Source of the DNA: Protostelium mycophagum
Lineage: Eukaryota; Evosea; Variosea; Protosteliida; Protosteliaceae
Assembly: GCA_002081555.1 (NCBI GenBank)
Contig: MZNV01003013.1
Location: 1 to 64,000 of the forward strand
DNA length: 64,000 nt
Reading direction: 5' to 3'
Shown: positions 50,001 to 61,178 of the stretch, in pieces
Layout of the letters: each line of letters opens with the position of its first letter
How positions within the stretch are numbered: position 1 is the first letter of the stretch
Notes under the pieces: generated by a model
Seen by the model: only the letters and a program-made list of their open reading frames with translations
What the model was told of the DNA's origin: nothing
Databases searched by the model: none
Position numbers and translations under genes: made by a program

Positions 50001-50574
50001 GTCTGTACAGAAGGTCCACAATCAGTTAGAACATATGACGTTAAGTCCCGTTTGACATCCAAATGCGATCTTGTAAAAGATACAGACACCCACGCTGCCG
50101 CACGATGCAAAAGAAATGTTCCATACCTCTTCATTATCCCATTTGACGAGATACTTAGGAAGAGCTCCCTTTTCAGCGAAGCTGACGTCCATGATCTCCT
50201 TCACTCTCGGCTCAGGTGGCTCATCTTCTTCGGACTCTAGCTCTTTCGGTTCAGCACCCGATCCGATCACCTTCTCTAGTGCGTCCACCAGGTCTTTCTT
50301 GAGCTTCAACAACTGGACGTATCAGAAGATGTATGATAGCACATGGACATTTTCCAACATCCACAGAGGTCGCCATTTGCGAATTAGGCGAGAGACCTGA
50401 TAGATTGAAAGAGCTCACCTTGTGATCCACGCCATAACGAGCTAATTCCTCTCGCAATTCGGTGACCTTCATCGAAGAAGGATCCACCTTGGACTTCTTC
50501 GATTCAGCATTGTTGTCCTCATTCTCTTGAACTGGCTCAGAGCTCTTCTCTGGCTGCTTCCTCTTGTTTGGCAT
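41054..50574 (-). CDS. SAP-chromo-ankyrin-WGR poly(ADP-ribose) polymerase
   Basis: A very large intron-rich gene, all on one strand. Checked exons at the 5' end: 50419-50574, 50127-50312, 49861-49985, 49550-49816. Checked at the 3' end: 41594-41691, 41392-41531, 41054-41296. Domains in order: SAP motif ([18 protein letters not shown]), chromo-like domain ([22 protein letters not shown]), a long ankyrin region (about 43960-49100, e.g. [19 protein letters not shown]), a degenerate WGR domain (about 42790-43480, [31 protein letters not shown]), the helical regulatory domain (about 42050-42680) and the ART catalytic domain. The H-Y-E triad is complete: [21 protein letters not shown] and YNEFIVYD, so it should make polymers. 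Ank-WGR-PARP proteins are known (e.g. C. elegans PME-5). Middle exons were not all joined; a split into two genes is not fully excluded. Confidence 0.82.
42395..42407. repeat. intronic hairpin GCGGC-AAA-GCCGC
   Basis: Same core as the hairpins at 8672-8688 and 35713-35729, here in a PARP intron. Confidence 0.75.
47399..47422. repeat. 24-base intronic near-palindrome, copy B (inverted)
   Basis: Reverse complement of 35642-35665 with one mismatch, in an intron of the PARP gene. Confidence 0.85.
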
Positions 50575-50961
50575 GGTGTTTGTGTCACCAAAACGTGATC
50601 CGATCTTTTCAACTTGAAACCATTGGAATGAATTCGGTGAAGCGGTGACAGCTCTCAAAATTTTGTGAACAAATCAGTGAGAAAGCACAGTGACCGACAG
50701 TTTGCACAACGTGGAGAGTGAGGGGAATCTGTGTGACACAGACTGATCTGATGCAATGGTGAAGAGGGCAAAGATGTATGTGATCTTGTGACAGAAGCAT
50801 CGACAATCAATTGAAAATGAAAAGTAAAATTGCGCATCTGAGTATTTTTGTTCATGCTGCCATAGAAGTGGCAATGAATGTTTGTGAACACTATAGACCA
50901 GAATGATCCCATAATAACAAAAACAACGGAGCAAGTTCAAATTTTGAATTCTCGAAACTGT
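50575..50961. other. intergenic, no gene seen
   Basis: It lies between the PARP start codon and the GH3 stop codon, both on the minus strand, so it holds the PARP promoter/5' UTR and the GH3 3' end. Minus-strand open frames at 50655-50940 are hydrophobic and lack splice or family support. Confidence 0.5.
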
Positions 50962-53900
50962 TTATTTCGGCAAGTCCTTCTTCCCGTTGATTTGGAGCGG
51001 CAAGCTGAGGCTTCCCTCGAAGTAACCGGGCTGACCACCTCCCACAAAAAGAGTGTAGCTTCCCTCTCTCACGGCACGGTCTCCGTTGCCATCCACCAAA
51101 GACAGTTGTCTGGGCTTCACATTTAGAGTGAACTGCTTGGACTCTCCCGCCTTCAGAGTCACTCTGGAGAATGAGACAAGCATGGAATTCATTTTCTTGG
51201 GTGTGGCATCAGCGGATGGTCTCGCGTAGACTTGAATCACCTTTTTCCGTTATTTTTTGAAATTCAAAAATGGCGCCAAAATTCACCTCGTCTCCGTCGA
51301 CTTTTCCGGTGTTTTTCAGGGTGACTTGCACTTGGACGTCATCTCCAGCGTTAAGGTTTGTGGTGCTCAGCTTGGCGTCGCTGTATGCGAAAGAAGTATA
51401 AGAGAGTCCGTGTCCAAAAGGGTAGAGTGGCTTCCCTCTAAAGTACTTGTAAGTCCTTCCCTCCATCTCGTAGTTGGTAAACTCGGGGAGGTCGTCATCG
51501 CTCGCGTAATAAGTGAGGGGGAGTTTGCCTCCGGGGTTGTTGACACCCAGGAGTGAGTCTACAATGGCTTGACCTCCGATTTCTCCACTGTACCATGCTG
51601 AGAGGATGCCGTTGGCGTGTTCAGCGGCCCAGTTTATGGCGAGGGCACTTCCGGCGTTTAGAACTACAACGAGGGGCTTGCCTGTGCTTCCCAAAGTCTG
51701 GAGAAGTTTCTCTTGAACCTTCGGATTTTCAGCGAAATCTCATGGGTAAATAGGTGAAATTTCAAGTTACGTACAGCTGGAAGATGGATGGTAGTTCTGT
51801 CTCCACTGATGAACCCTGTCTCGTTACGTCCAGTCTCCTCGGACTCGAGGTCAGGAGATAATCCCACAAAAGCGACGACCACGTCGGCGTCAGCAGCGGC
51901 AACTAGGGCCTCCTTCAATTGCACGTTGACAGGTGGTCTCCACTGGAATCTGAAGTACATTCCTCCGTAGTGGTGGTATTCTATCCTGACGTTTTGTGGA
52001 GCAGTTGACTGGAAATCTACTTGCTTCTCCATCCTCTGTTCCTTGCTGTCAAACAGCAGTTGGTCGTTCAAGTACATCTTCAAAGGGTTGTTTCCGTCGT
52101 TGAAAAATCCGAGGAAATAGGTTCCGGGTCCGGGGGGGACAATTTGTCCGGTCCAGCGCACAGAGTAGTCCCAGGGGTTGGGGGTCTCAAAGAGGGGGGT
52201 GAAGTCGATGTCAAAGTCCAGCACGGTGTCGACTCTTACCAAGGCGGGGTTGCCTTCGAGATTTTTGTTGGAGTAAAATTCTCCACGGAGACCGACCTGT
52301 CCGTCGGGGGTTCTCAGCGCAGTTCTGGGAATGGCAAGGGGAAATCCGTCATCAAGACCGCTACCTTGTGCGTAATTGACCTGTCAAAAATATCAGGTGT
52401 CATGTCTGACGTGGTGACACGGACCTGACCGGCACCGAAGTGGCTGTACATGGCGTCAAGAGCTGAGATAGGCTTATAAGCAGTTGCATGGTAATTTCCT
52501 TCCAAGTCCTCCAATAGGTCAGCGGTGGGTCCCACAACTGCGACCTTCTTCACAGACTGTATCATGTTAATGACATGGTGAATCACAAAATGTCATGACA
52601 AAGATGTTGGTAACTCACCGAAGATAAAGGGAGAACACCGTCGTTCTTCATGAGGACGATGGCCTTGTGTGCAGCCTTCAAAGCGAGGTCTCTGTTGTCA
52701 GGTGCGGGGTCTGCCCTCTTGTTTCCGGTCACATCGGGCTCATTAGTGCGTAATCTGACGACAAACAGGCGGTGCAGAGCCACGTCTAATACAGTCTCGT
52801 TGACGAGCCCGGCCTTGATGGCGTCGTCCAACTTGTCGTAAGAGTTACCGCAGTCAAGGTCGGTTCCCGCCTTAATGGACAGCGCAGAAGCTTCAGACAG
52901 TTCGTTGGTGTACTTGTGCCAGCGCCACTGAGTTTTTCAGAAATTTCGCGTGAATTTCACGGAAATCTCACCTCGTCGTAGACGGCATCACAATCTGACA
53001 CGACATAACCCCAGAAGCCCCAGTCATCACGCAGACGTTTAGATAAGAGGTCTCCATTAGCACATGCGGGGACTCCGTTGACTGCATTATACGAACACAT
53101 GACGGAACCGGCTTGGCCGTCGACGACAGCTGAACGGAAGGCGGGCATGTAAGTGTCCTCGAAGTCGTATTTGGATGGATTGACATTGAAGGCGTGGCGT
53201 CCCATCTCTGGACCAGAGTGCACGGCAAAGTGCTTAGGTGTAGCGATGGATTTCAACTTGGCTGGGGCATCAGGACCCTGGATACCTCATACCATCAGAT
53301 GACGAAATGTAACATGTGTGGACATACCGGTGATGTAGCCGATAGCCATAGAACCAGTGAGGAAAGGGTCCTCTCCATATGTCTCTTGTCCTCTTCCCCA
53401 GCGAGGATCACGGACAATGTTTACGTTGGGTGCCCAAACAGAAAGACCTTTGAAGGGGTATCCCTTTAAGAACTCCCACTTCTCTCTCTTAAGACGGTCC
53501 TCTGTGGACACTTGGTCTCCGAGCTGTTTGAAAATAAGAAAATGAGAGAGGTGATGGATGACGTGCATGCAGCCTTTGTCGTAAGCCTGGAAAGTACAAC
53601 ACAAGTGAAGAGTTTGTCCTCCATAAAAAATAGCAGAATCACGTCACCTGATGAAGAAGCTCTGCGTCCCAAGTGGCACCAAGACCAATAGATTGAGGGA
53701 AGGCGGTGGCGTAACCTTGACGGTCGAGACCATGAAGTGCCTCTCCCCACCAATCCCACTTTGGTAGTTTTAGACGATCAACAGCAGGTGCATCATTTCC
53801 AAGCTATCATCGATCAGATGATGTTAGCTAGTGAATGGAGATCACCTGTTTGATCTTTTCGGCGAGGGTGAGCTGTGATACGATGAAGTTGGCGCAGTCA

Positions 53901-53986
53901 TTCTCATCTTGACGGCCTTGGCACCAAGGAGGTCGATCACAAACGGCGAGAGTGAAAAGGAATACGAACAGAAGTCGTATTCTCAT
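50962..53986 (-). CDS. GH3 beta-glucosidase/beta-xylosidase with PA14 domain
   Basis: A secreted glycoside hydrolase. Ten exons: 53846-53986, 53648-53803, 53563-53586, 53328-53523, 52972-53285, 52619-52927, 52425-52556, 51775-52380, 51287-51718, 50962-51240; 862 residues, phases agree. The signal peptide is [16 protein letters not shown]. The GH3 N-domain shows [28 protein letters not shown] and [13 protein letters not shown]. The nucleophile Asp sits in [15 protein letters not shown] rather than SDW is typical of the plant BXL/beta-xylosidase branch. The C-domain ([11 protein letters not shown]) is interrupted by a PA14 module ([14 protein letters not shown] ... [11 protein letters not shown]) in exon 8. 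A fibronectin-III-like end has VIQVYARP and [12 protein letters not shown]. Digestion of bacterial, fungal or plant glucans or xylans is likely. Exact substrate is open. Confidence 0.93.
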
Positions 53987-54124
53987 GATGTTGATCGTGC
54001 AGCTTTTGATGGTTTGTCTTATGTATTTTTTTGACAGGAGAAACCGGGGATGACAGAAACGAAATCACGGATCCAGCTGTCAAAAACGACAAAATCAACA
54101 AAAGGAAAAAAATTCAAAAAACGT

Positions 54125-54195
54125 GGGCTCCACCGGGACTCGAACCCGGGCCTCCTGCACCCAAAGCAGGAATTTTACCTCTAAACTATGGAGCC
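54125..54195 (-). tRNA. tRNA-Pro (UGG anticodon)
   Basis: The reverse complement folds as a 71-nt tRNA including the discriminator base: acceptor stem GGCTCCA/TGGAGCC, anticodon stem CCTGC/GCAGG with loop TTTGGGT (anticodon TGG, proline), and T arm with GGTTCGAGTCC, which is also the B box. No intron is present. No CCA is encoded, as expected for a eukaryotic gene. It lies between a GH3 start and a pseudokinase stop. Confidence 0.95.
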
Positions 54196-54338
54196 TTGAT
54201 GTGTGATGGCATGATGCCAACCTCACAATTCAAGGTATTACCAGCACTATGTTTTGTATCAGGAATCAGGAGTGTCATGTTGGTGACCCATTTACGCTGC
54301 AATCTTCTTTTTATTGTCACAGACAGTCAATGAGCAAC

Positions 54339-57065
54339 TCACATCGCCAAGTGGCTCTTGATGTTTGTCACCACCTTACCAAGCTCTGGTCCTGCCACAG
54401 TCTGAGAGAACCAGCTGTGCTTCAGAGCTTGATCAGCTGAAGGTCTCTTGCTGGCATCTACAACAAGGAGGCTCTTCACAAATTCTTGCGCTATAGAGGT
54501 CAGGTGTGTTTTACAGATCATTTTGTTACCTTGGGGCGAGACATCTTTCCATTCAGACTCGGGAAATTGGTAGTTTCCTTGTCTTATCTTAGAATGTAAG
54601 CGCATGTTGTTTGTGTCTTCAAAAGGAGAGTAACCAGCCAATCTGAAACCGTAAATGCATGGCATATATGGCTGATTGTAGATGTGATGAATTACGTACA
54701 GGAAATAGGTGACGCAACCAACGGCCCAAATGTCCACGGGGGTGCTAAAACCTTGGCGGCTGATCACTTCGGGGGCTTGGTAGGAGGGTTGTCCTGTTTT
54801 CGTCAGATTTTCGAAAATTATCGGAAATTTCACCTCCGGATATGGACTGTCCTTGATTTCCTTGAGATTTCTCGGAAAGTGTGAATCCGACTAATTTGGC
54901 AACTTTTCCGTCACCGGATAACACCACATTGTCAGGCTGTAAAGTTCAGTGACTACAACGCGTTTTCCCGCCATTTTCCCTCACCAGTATGGACTTGTGC
55001 ACGATGTGCTGGCCGTGAAGGTAAGTCAATGCCGTGAGGATCTGCGCCACAGTTGATTTGACAAATGCCTCGTTGTAGTGAGTGGATTTTGCGACGTAAT
55101 GGTCCAGAGCACCCCCTTCAGCACTGTACAGGCATAAACACATAGAATTTATTCTTCGCATTTTTTCGTGACTTTTCGTATGTGATAATCATTGTAGTTG
55201 TAGATGGAAAAGATACTCACAGCTCCATCAGAAGCGCCAAGACGTGGGGTGTCTCAAAGCTCTTTGCAAAAGTCACGATGTTGGGGTGGGAGATTGTCGA
55301 CAAGATCTCGACTTGTCTCTTCAATATTTCCTCAGAAAGTCCAGCCTCGGCTTCTGCTTTAACCTTGTCGACAATCTTTATGGCAAAAGTGTTGCCTGTC
55401 GCTTTTTCCGTCGCTCTTTTGACCACAGAGAATCCATTGCTGGAAGGAATGTCGACATCACGTGGAAAGACTGATATGGTCGCATTGGAATGACACTCAC
55501 CTGCTTCCGAGAAATTCTCCGACGTCAAGTGCGTCTACAATGGGGGTACCAACGAGGGAAATTTCCCGCTGATTTTGCAACTCCATCTGCCTGAACTTTT
55601 CGTCCAATTCATTTGCGGCAGACTGTCCTTGTGCTTGGTATTTGATCAAGGCCTTTTTCCTTCAGATTTACATTCAAGCCTCTATAAAAAGAGTTTCTAC
55701 GGTCCAAAAGAGTTCGTCACGAGGGCTTCCCAAGTGGTCTCCCACCTTAGTACTGGCCTCGCTCAGACACGCTTGACTTCGCAGTGCGGCAAGGGATGCG
55801 GTAGACTGTGCCGATATGAACGAACCCGAAGGGCGCTCCTCTTGCGACGAAGAAATTTCGATCATAAATCAAGGCGAAGCCTTTCTTAATTCTGCGAATA
55901 ATCTGCCCCAACAACCGAAAAAGATTCTTGTTGAGATCTCAAGTTGAGAATTTTTCAAGTTGAAAATAAGAAAACGAACCTCCTCAGAGTAGCCGTTTGA
56001 CCATATGGAGGAAGCCTTCTCTCTTGTGTACTGATCGCTCACTGCCTTCAACCTTCCCTTCTCTTCTTCGTCCAAAACTATATTTCTTAGAATGATTTCA
56101 GAAAACATTTGACGCAATCAAAACGAATCTCGAGATGAAATTCCAGGAAATTTCGAGGGAAATTCACCGTAGTATTCGAATGTGATGTCGAAAGTCGACC
56201 AATTGGCGCTGGGATCGATCAAGTACATATCGTCCTTCTCGATGAAAGAAGGTACTCCATGTACCGCGATGCGGTAAGATCCTGAGTTATTTTTAGAATC
56301 TTTTAGGTGCTTCTTTCATTGCGTGTTGTAGAGAGTGTTTTTTGGCGGGAAAATTCAAATATGGAGAAGAGATATCATTTTGTAGCTTTTGGTGATTTGC
56401 AAGAACAGACAAAAATAATCAAGTGTAGAACGAATTGTAGATGTTATAAAATTTTGAGATGGATTTTTTCTCGGAAAATTATCACCAGCGGGGCCCAAGA
56501 GTGGGCCTTTAGTGGGGTTCCAGCCGTATTTATCTATGGTGGGGAACTCTTCTCTTATCGGGTTGTTAACGTAGATGTTTGCGGTAGCAGCCGAGACCCT
56601 CCTGCTGATCTTCACGTCGACCATATCATCCTCTGTTCCAGGAACGTTCACTGAGAATGTCAAGATGACGTGGTAGATGTCAAGGTGACGTGTCAATAAT
56701 GACTCTAAACTCACGGATGTACCAGCGGTATCGACCAGGTCCGACTCTCTCGCCCTCTAAAGTCTGTCCATTATACACTTCCACTATCTCTGGCTCTTCA
56801 TATACCTGCCGATGTGAGAATTGCTTCATCGATTTTTGACTTGGAGGAGTCTCTATAAAGAATAAATCACCTCCTCGTGCTGGTGAACTTCCTCTTCAAT
56901 TGGTTCAGATTCGGCAGGGGTCTCCGATAAACTCTGCGGCATATCAGTTTCATTTTCCTTGATTAGACTTCTTAGGTTCGTCTGTATTCTGTATTATCGA
57001 GAATATACCAAGTCAGCGGCACGGGGTGGAGGTGGAGGTGGGGCTTTTCTGGGTGCGGAAGACAT
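54339..57065 (-). CDS. pseudokinase with Pro-rich and beta-rich N-terminal region
   Basis: Starts MSSAPRKAPPPPPPRAADL, followed by acidic and beta-rich segments (GPGRYRWYI, GTEDDMVDVKISRRVSAA, IREEFPTIDKYGWNP) and a helical linker. A protein-kinase fold fills about 54339-55560. The Gly-rich loop (GSSNGFSVV), VAIK lysine (FAIKIVDK), GQPSYQAPEVI and DIWAVGCVTYFL are intact. The catalytic loop reads HIVHKSILPDNVVL instead of HRDLKPEN, and the DFG site reads KLVGFTLS, so both catalytic aspartates are gone. This predicts a pseudokinase related to the CAMK group (SPFED...HPWF-like tail KHSWFSQ). A scaffold or regulatory role is inference. N-terminal exon joins were read but not all checked. Confidence 0.82.
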
Positions 57066-57238
57066 TACAAATTAGTTCTAATGGGGATCAGCACGTCGAA
57101 AGGAGGTAAAGGAACACTCACTTGGCTATAAGAACAGGTGGAAAGTGCGAGTTTGCGAATGAAAGCGATCCGTGCACAAACGACACGCACTACACTGCGC
57201 ATACATCTTCAAAATCAGATTATCAAAAACCTGCAAAA

Positions 57239-59101
57239 ATGGATCTTATGTCCTTTGTCGAGATCTTACCCGATGCATCACCATCTCATCTTCTAGGGCT
57301 TGATTGTGAGTGAAGATTTTAGATATGGCGATGATGACAACGATAGATACACAACCTTTCGCTGTCGAACCTTTACAGAAATTAGGAAAGATGCAAATCG
57401 TCCCTACTGCACCCTCAACGCCCAAAAAGTGATGGTGATGATCAAACCAATTTCTGATCCAAGTCAGAGGCGAAACTAGCTCCAATTTTGGGACACCACG
57501 AACACCCATTCAGAGTTCACCTCACAAACTATCGTTACAATCACCCGTATCACCCATTTCACCATCCTCTGAGAATTTCTCGTGTGTTCTATGCAAGAAA
57601 AAGTTCAGCAACGAAAAGACACTCAAGATTCATGAAGAATCGGCCAAGCATAAAGAAGCATTAAAGAAATCGAGGCAAGCGGCAGGACCAAAACAGAACA
57701 CCTCAACACCACCGAAGAAAAAGGCAGACAAACGTGGGATATTCTTTGTTTCCACTTTGTATTCAATCATTATGACACGATCAGCGGATGATGAAGTGAA
57801 GCAAGCAGTCGCAGCGATTCAATATTGTATAGAGAACTCTCAAGAACAACCAATAAAATGTATCAAGATGTGCTTGCAAGCCGGAAGAGGTATGTCTTCC
57901 AATAATAAATTTGAACTTTGAAATCTATTTTCAGAACACGAAACGGTCTTTATTTCATATCTTGGCATTTCAAAATTAAAATGTGCAGTTTTGTCTTCAC
58001 AAAATAAACCGAGAAATTGTGCAGAAGCGTTTAGTCTGATTGCAGAACTCACGGCCAGTACCGGGCAGTGCGAAAAATTGGCGGGAAAATTGATCCACAT
58101 GAGGGCGGTACTGTCCTTGGCCAGAATATTCTATGGGTTTTCCACTGAAATTTCGGATAAATTGTACTTGAAATCTCTGGAGCATATTATTCACTCCCAG
58201 CAACTGCAAGAAATTCACAAGGTAAAGATTTTTATTATTATTATATTTCTGAAATTCCCAAATTATTTAAAATAAATTTCGTTCAACTTTTTGTTTAAAA
58301 TTACTCATATCTTATTATTAGTTGACGAGAGGAGCCACACTACAACATACGATGTCGCGATGCGACGTCTTATATGATGACGTAATATATCCAATTATAG
58401 AACAACACAAGACCGCAAAAGAGGGGTCTAAAGACTCTGAGAGAATGTGTGACATACTCTACAATACTTTGCTGGAGATTTCCGGGAAAATCAGCGAATA
58501 TATGTGTAGAGATGAGAGCTTGTCTTTGTACATGATCGCCGCAACTATCGCAAAGAAGAATCAAATGTAATTTCCACGAAATTCCCTTGTTTATGATCAG
58601 AGTTATGCGTTGTAGATTGATGTCTTCAGGATGAAGGAGTATTCTGACGCTCTACAACGGATATCCATTGTGAGTAGTTTATTTTTTCCTAAGTCTCTCT
58701 GTTTGTGACTCTATCCAGCTGTATACACACCTGAAACTACACTGGTGGGCAATTGACTGTACACTCTCAGCCAGAACTTTCCCCGAATATTCCCCCTTGC
58801 CCAACGCACCGACCCTTTGGGAGTTATTTGGTACCACCTTGCAGACCGGTGAGTTTCCAGAAAATTCCAGTCATGACTCGTTGTAGACGACTCCAAAAGG
58901 GCGGAGATTCTGCTGCAAGAGATGGAAAAGCAGGGAGAAGACTTCGAGCGCTTGGCTGTACTGAGGATATTGTTATCTACAACGATGTGTCGAGATGAGA
59001 TATCTCTGGAGAGTGTCTTGTGCAGGAAGGAGGCCCTGATCAGGTCAGATGAGGAGTTGACCAAGCTGTATCGTTTTGTCCAGAGGAAGATCATGGAGTG
59101 A
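57239..59101 (+). CDS. C2H2 zinc-finger protein with helical C-terminal domain
   Basis: Nine exons: 57239-57305, 57347-57428, 57480-57733, 57785-57889, 57935-58221, 58322-58566, 58630-58669, 58719-58848, 58887-59101; 474 residues, phases agree. The N-terminal 90 residues are Ser/Pro-rich (SPHKLSLQSPVSPISPSSE). One finger of the U1/dsRNA-binding type follows: FSCVLCKKKFSNEKTLKIHE then H x5 H. The remaining 330 residues are alpha-helical without a recognised domain, possibly helical repeats (GQCEKLAGKLIHMRAVLSLA). Intron 3 (57734-57784) is a multiple of three and could be retained. The last intron ends CGTTGTAG. An upstream exon is possible. Confidence 0.75.
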
Positions 59102-59150
59102 AGATGTGAAAAAAGAATCGAGTTTTGTCTTTTATTATTGTTCATGGTGT

Positions 59151-60123
59151 TTACAGAAATTTGATGCGTGGTGCTTCTATGATCAATTCGCTTTGGCGAA
59201 CGGAACTGTACTCTAAAACAGGAGATTGTTGCGCCAGATGTTGCAAAGAGGCGTCCATCTTCTTCAATTCCTGCTCGATCTGTGATGATCAGGCCCATCT
59301 AGGTGATGATCTCTTTTTTACCGACAGATCAAGGTCCAGAAGGGGCTGACTTTCCTCATGCTCCCCCTCTGCTTCCAACATGATCTTTGCAGAGTCCGAG
59401 AGAATCTCGGACTGAAATCTTCTCAGCTCATCCAACTGAAATGGTGGCAAAAGAGGAGGGCAGCTTGCACCGTTGTAGAAAATCATAAGGTCCTCTACAG
59501 AAAAGTTGGTGGCGTTGGGCTTCTTATATTCCACTGAGAAACTCACCGTTTTGAGGGCTGCGCGGTCGCTTTTCACTCGGTTTAGTGATGCCCCTCGTGG
59601 CTTGAGGCCGGTTCACTCTATTTTCTTTGTTCCCTACAGAGATTGGTGCTGGCTTGCGAGCCGTGTGGTCTGGCAGAATCTGCTTCTGCATCTCGCCGTC
59701 CTCTTTCGCGAAAAACTCTAGCGCGGATCAACGATTGACTTGGCCTGATCATCGTTACCTGACTCTGAAAAGGCGAGACCGGTCATTTTGGAGGACCTTC
59801 TTCCCTTTCCAAATATCCCAAGAGGTGTCTGAAAAGATCAGCTCCCTCTCATGTGATTCCTTTACAATTCTTGGCAGCCGGTCCTCCATTATCCTTGCCT
59901 TCTTTATGACGGAATCATGAGGAGGAGGGTTTGTAATTGAGTTGGCGACATTAAGAGGTCGTAGAGGCTTCAACTTCTCAGCTGGACGATCGCTTTTGAT
60001 CTCCTCCCTAAAATTGTCATGTGTCAAGATGACACAACAGACTCACCCTTTGGAGATATCACTAACATCTCTCGTCTTCTGAAGCTTTGTCTTAAACCTG
60101 CTGAGCTTACTGTCCACTTGCAT
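59151..60123 (-). CDS. unknown basic, coiled-coil protein
   Basis: Exons 60047-60123, 59764-60007, 59547-59715, 59322-59494 and 59151-59279 give 263 residues, phases agree. The first half is basic and disordered (EKLKPLRPLNVANSITNPPP, SEKRPRSPQN). The second half forms a predicted coiled coil (FQLDELRRFQSEILSDSAK, QELKKMDASLQHLAQQ). This looks like a chromatin or spindle-associated protein, but I cannot assign a family. The donor after exon 2 (GTCAGG) is weak. It converges with the zinc-finger gene with 49 nt between stops. Confidence 0.65.
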
Positions 60124-60339
60124 CTCAATATTTCCTGGAAAATAAAATCTTTCTCGTTGTAGTCAACGAATTTAAATCTTATTAATTTGTGTTCTAAAAA
60201 TAGTCTTTACTACTGGCTTTGACGTGCGTAAATAGTGATTCGTGACGCTTCGTCCTCCTTAAACCTCCTTGAAAACAGAATCTTCCACAGCGAAATCGGG
60301 CGTGGTGTCTTCTCACTCTGGCACATACAGCACTCAGCA

Positions 60340-60801
60340 ATGCGCTCTGTCCTCCTCATCGCCGTCTTCGTCGTTGCAGTATCTGCTTCCTCTTTGACTC
60401 TTGTCAACAACTGTGGGTACTCGGTATCAATCTGTGGCAAATACCTCGCCCACCAATTCGATATGGCCGCTCACACAAGAAAGAGCGTTGCTGCCTCTGG
60501 AAACCCTCCATACAACCAATGTGGTTCAGTCCAGGCAGAATGTAAGCAACTACAGTTGTAAATGTCCAAAGCCTTACAAAATGTAGTCAACTTCAATGGT
60601 TGGGGCAACCAAGACTGCTACGATCTCTCTGAGGTAGCTGTGAAGTTTCGAGGAGCACCAATTTCCATCTCAGGAGTGAACGGAGGACCCACAGTCAGGT
60701 GCTCTGGCTCACCCTGTGGTGATGCTTACCAATATGCCAAGGACGACACCAAGAACCACTGTGTCGGGACTGGTGGTAACTTTGTCATCACCTTTTGTTA
60801 A
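60340..60801 (+). CDS. small thaumatin-like protein
   Basis: Exons 60340-60541 and 60587-60801 give 138 residues, phases agree. The signal peptide is MRSVLLIAVFVVAVSASS. The mature start SLTLVNNCGYSVSICGK, then AEFNFNGWGNQDCYDLSEV and the PTVRCSGSPCGDAYQYAKDD end are thaumatin/PR-5 features. It is well short of the usual 200-230 residues, like the compact thaumatin-like proteins of some grasses and microbes. Secretion is expected. Antifungal or glucan-binding action is only family-based inference. Confidence 0.88.
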
Positions 60802-60886
60802 TAAATTTATTGTAAGGGTTTCTTTTGGCGAACTAATCGATTATCGAATCGCCGCCATCCTGTTAAGTTGACATTTTTTACGCAGG

Positions 60887-61164
60887 TGTCAAAAGGCTGC
60901 CGTCGACGATTCGTTTATCGATGAGTTCGTCTCAGTAATCCTGGCCAGACGTTGATGAGACGTATCCCGACTACAAGGGAATGCCAGGGGACAAGTCCCA
61001 ATGTTCGATATGAGCTCATGGGGAGGCTCAAACGCCGGCGAAGGACCAGCCGTATCAATGGTCGTTAAGAGATTCAGCGAAACACATCCCCCATTATGCA
61101 AAGAATCAATTGCAGCTGCGAGCGAAAAGCTGCCTGTTGAAGCGAAAACACATTCTTTTTACTA
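60887..61164 (+). CDS. possible small gene, start not found
   Basis: Two open pieces (from about 60887 to 60965, and from about 60990 to 61164) contain KAAVDDSFIDEFVSVILAR and DMSSWGGSNAGEGPAVSM ... KESIAAASEKLPVEAKTHSF. Joining them needs a very short intron (about 27 nt). The first exon follows TTTACGCAG, so an upstream exon is needed but I cannot find it before the thaumatin stop at 60801. It may be a remnant. Confidence 0.3.
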
Positions 61165-61178
61165 ATACAAATTCTCGG

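Noticed and set aside
51257-53469. Plus-strand open frames opposite the GH3 gene
   Set aside because: They are shadows of long, high-quality GH3 exons on the other strand and carry no motif.
54016-54124. Possible second RNA gene upstream of the tRNA
   Set aside because: No cloverleaf, snoRNA box or other fold is evident; it reads as ordinary intergenic sequence.
60210-60440. Minus-strand frame upstream of the coiled-coil gene start
   Set aside because: It is antisense to the thaumatin-like signal-peptide exon and has no acceptor or family support.
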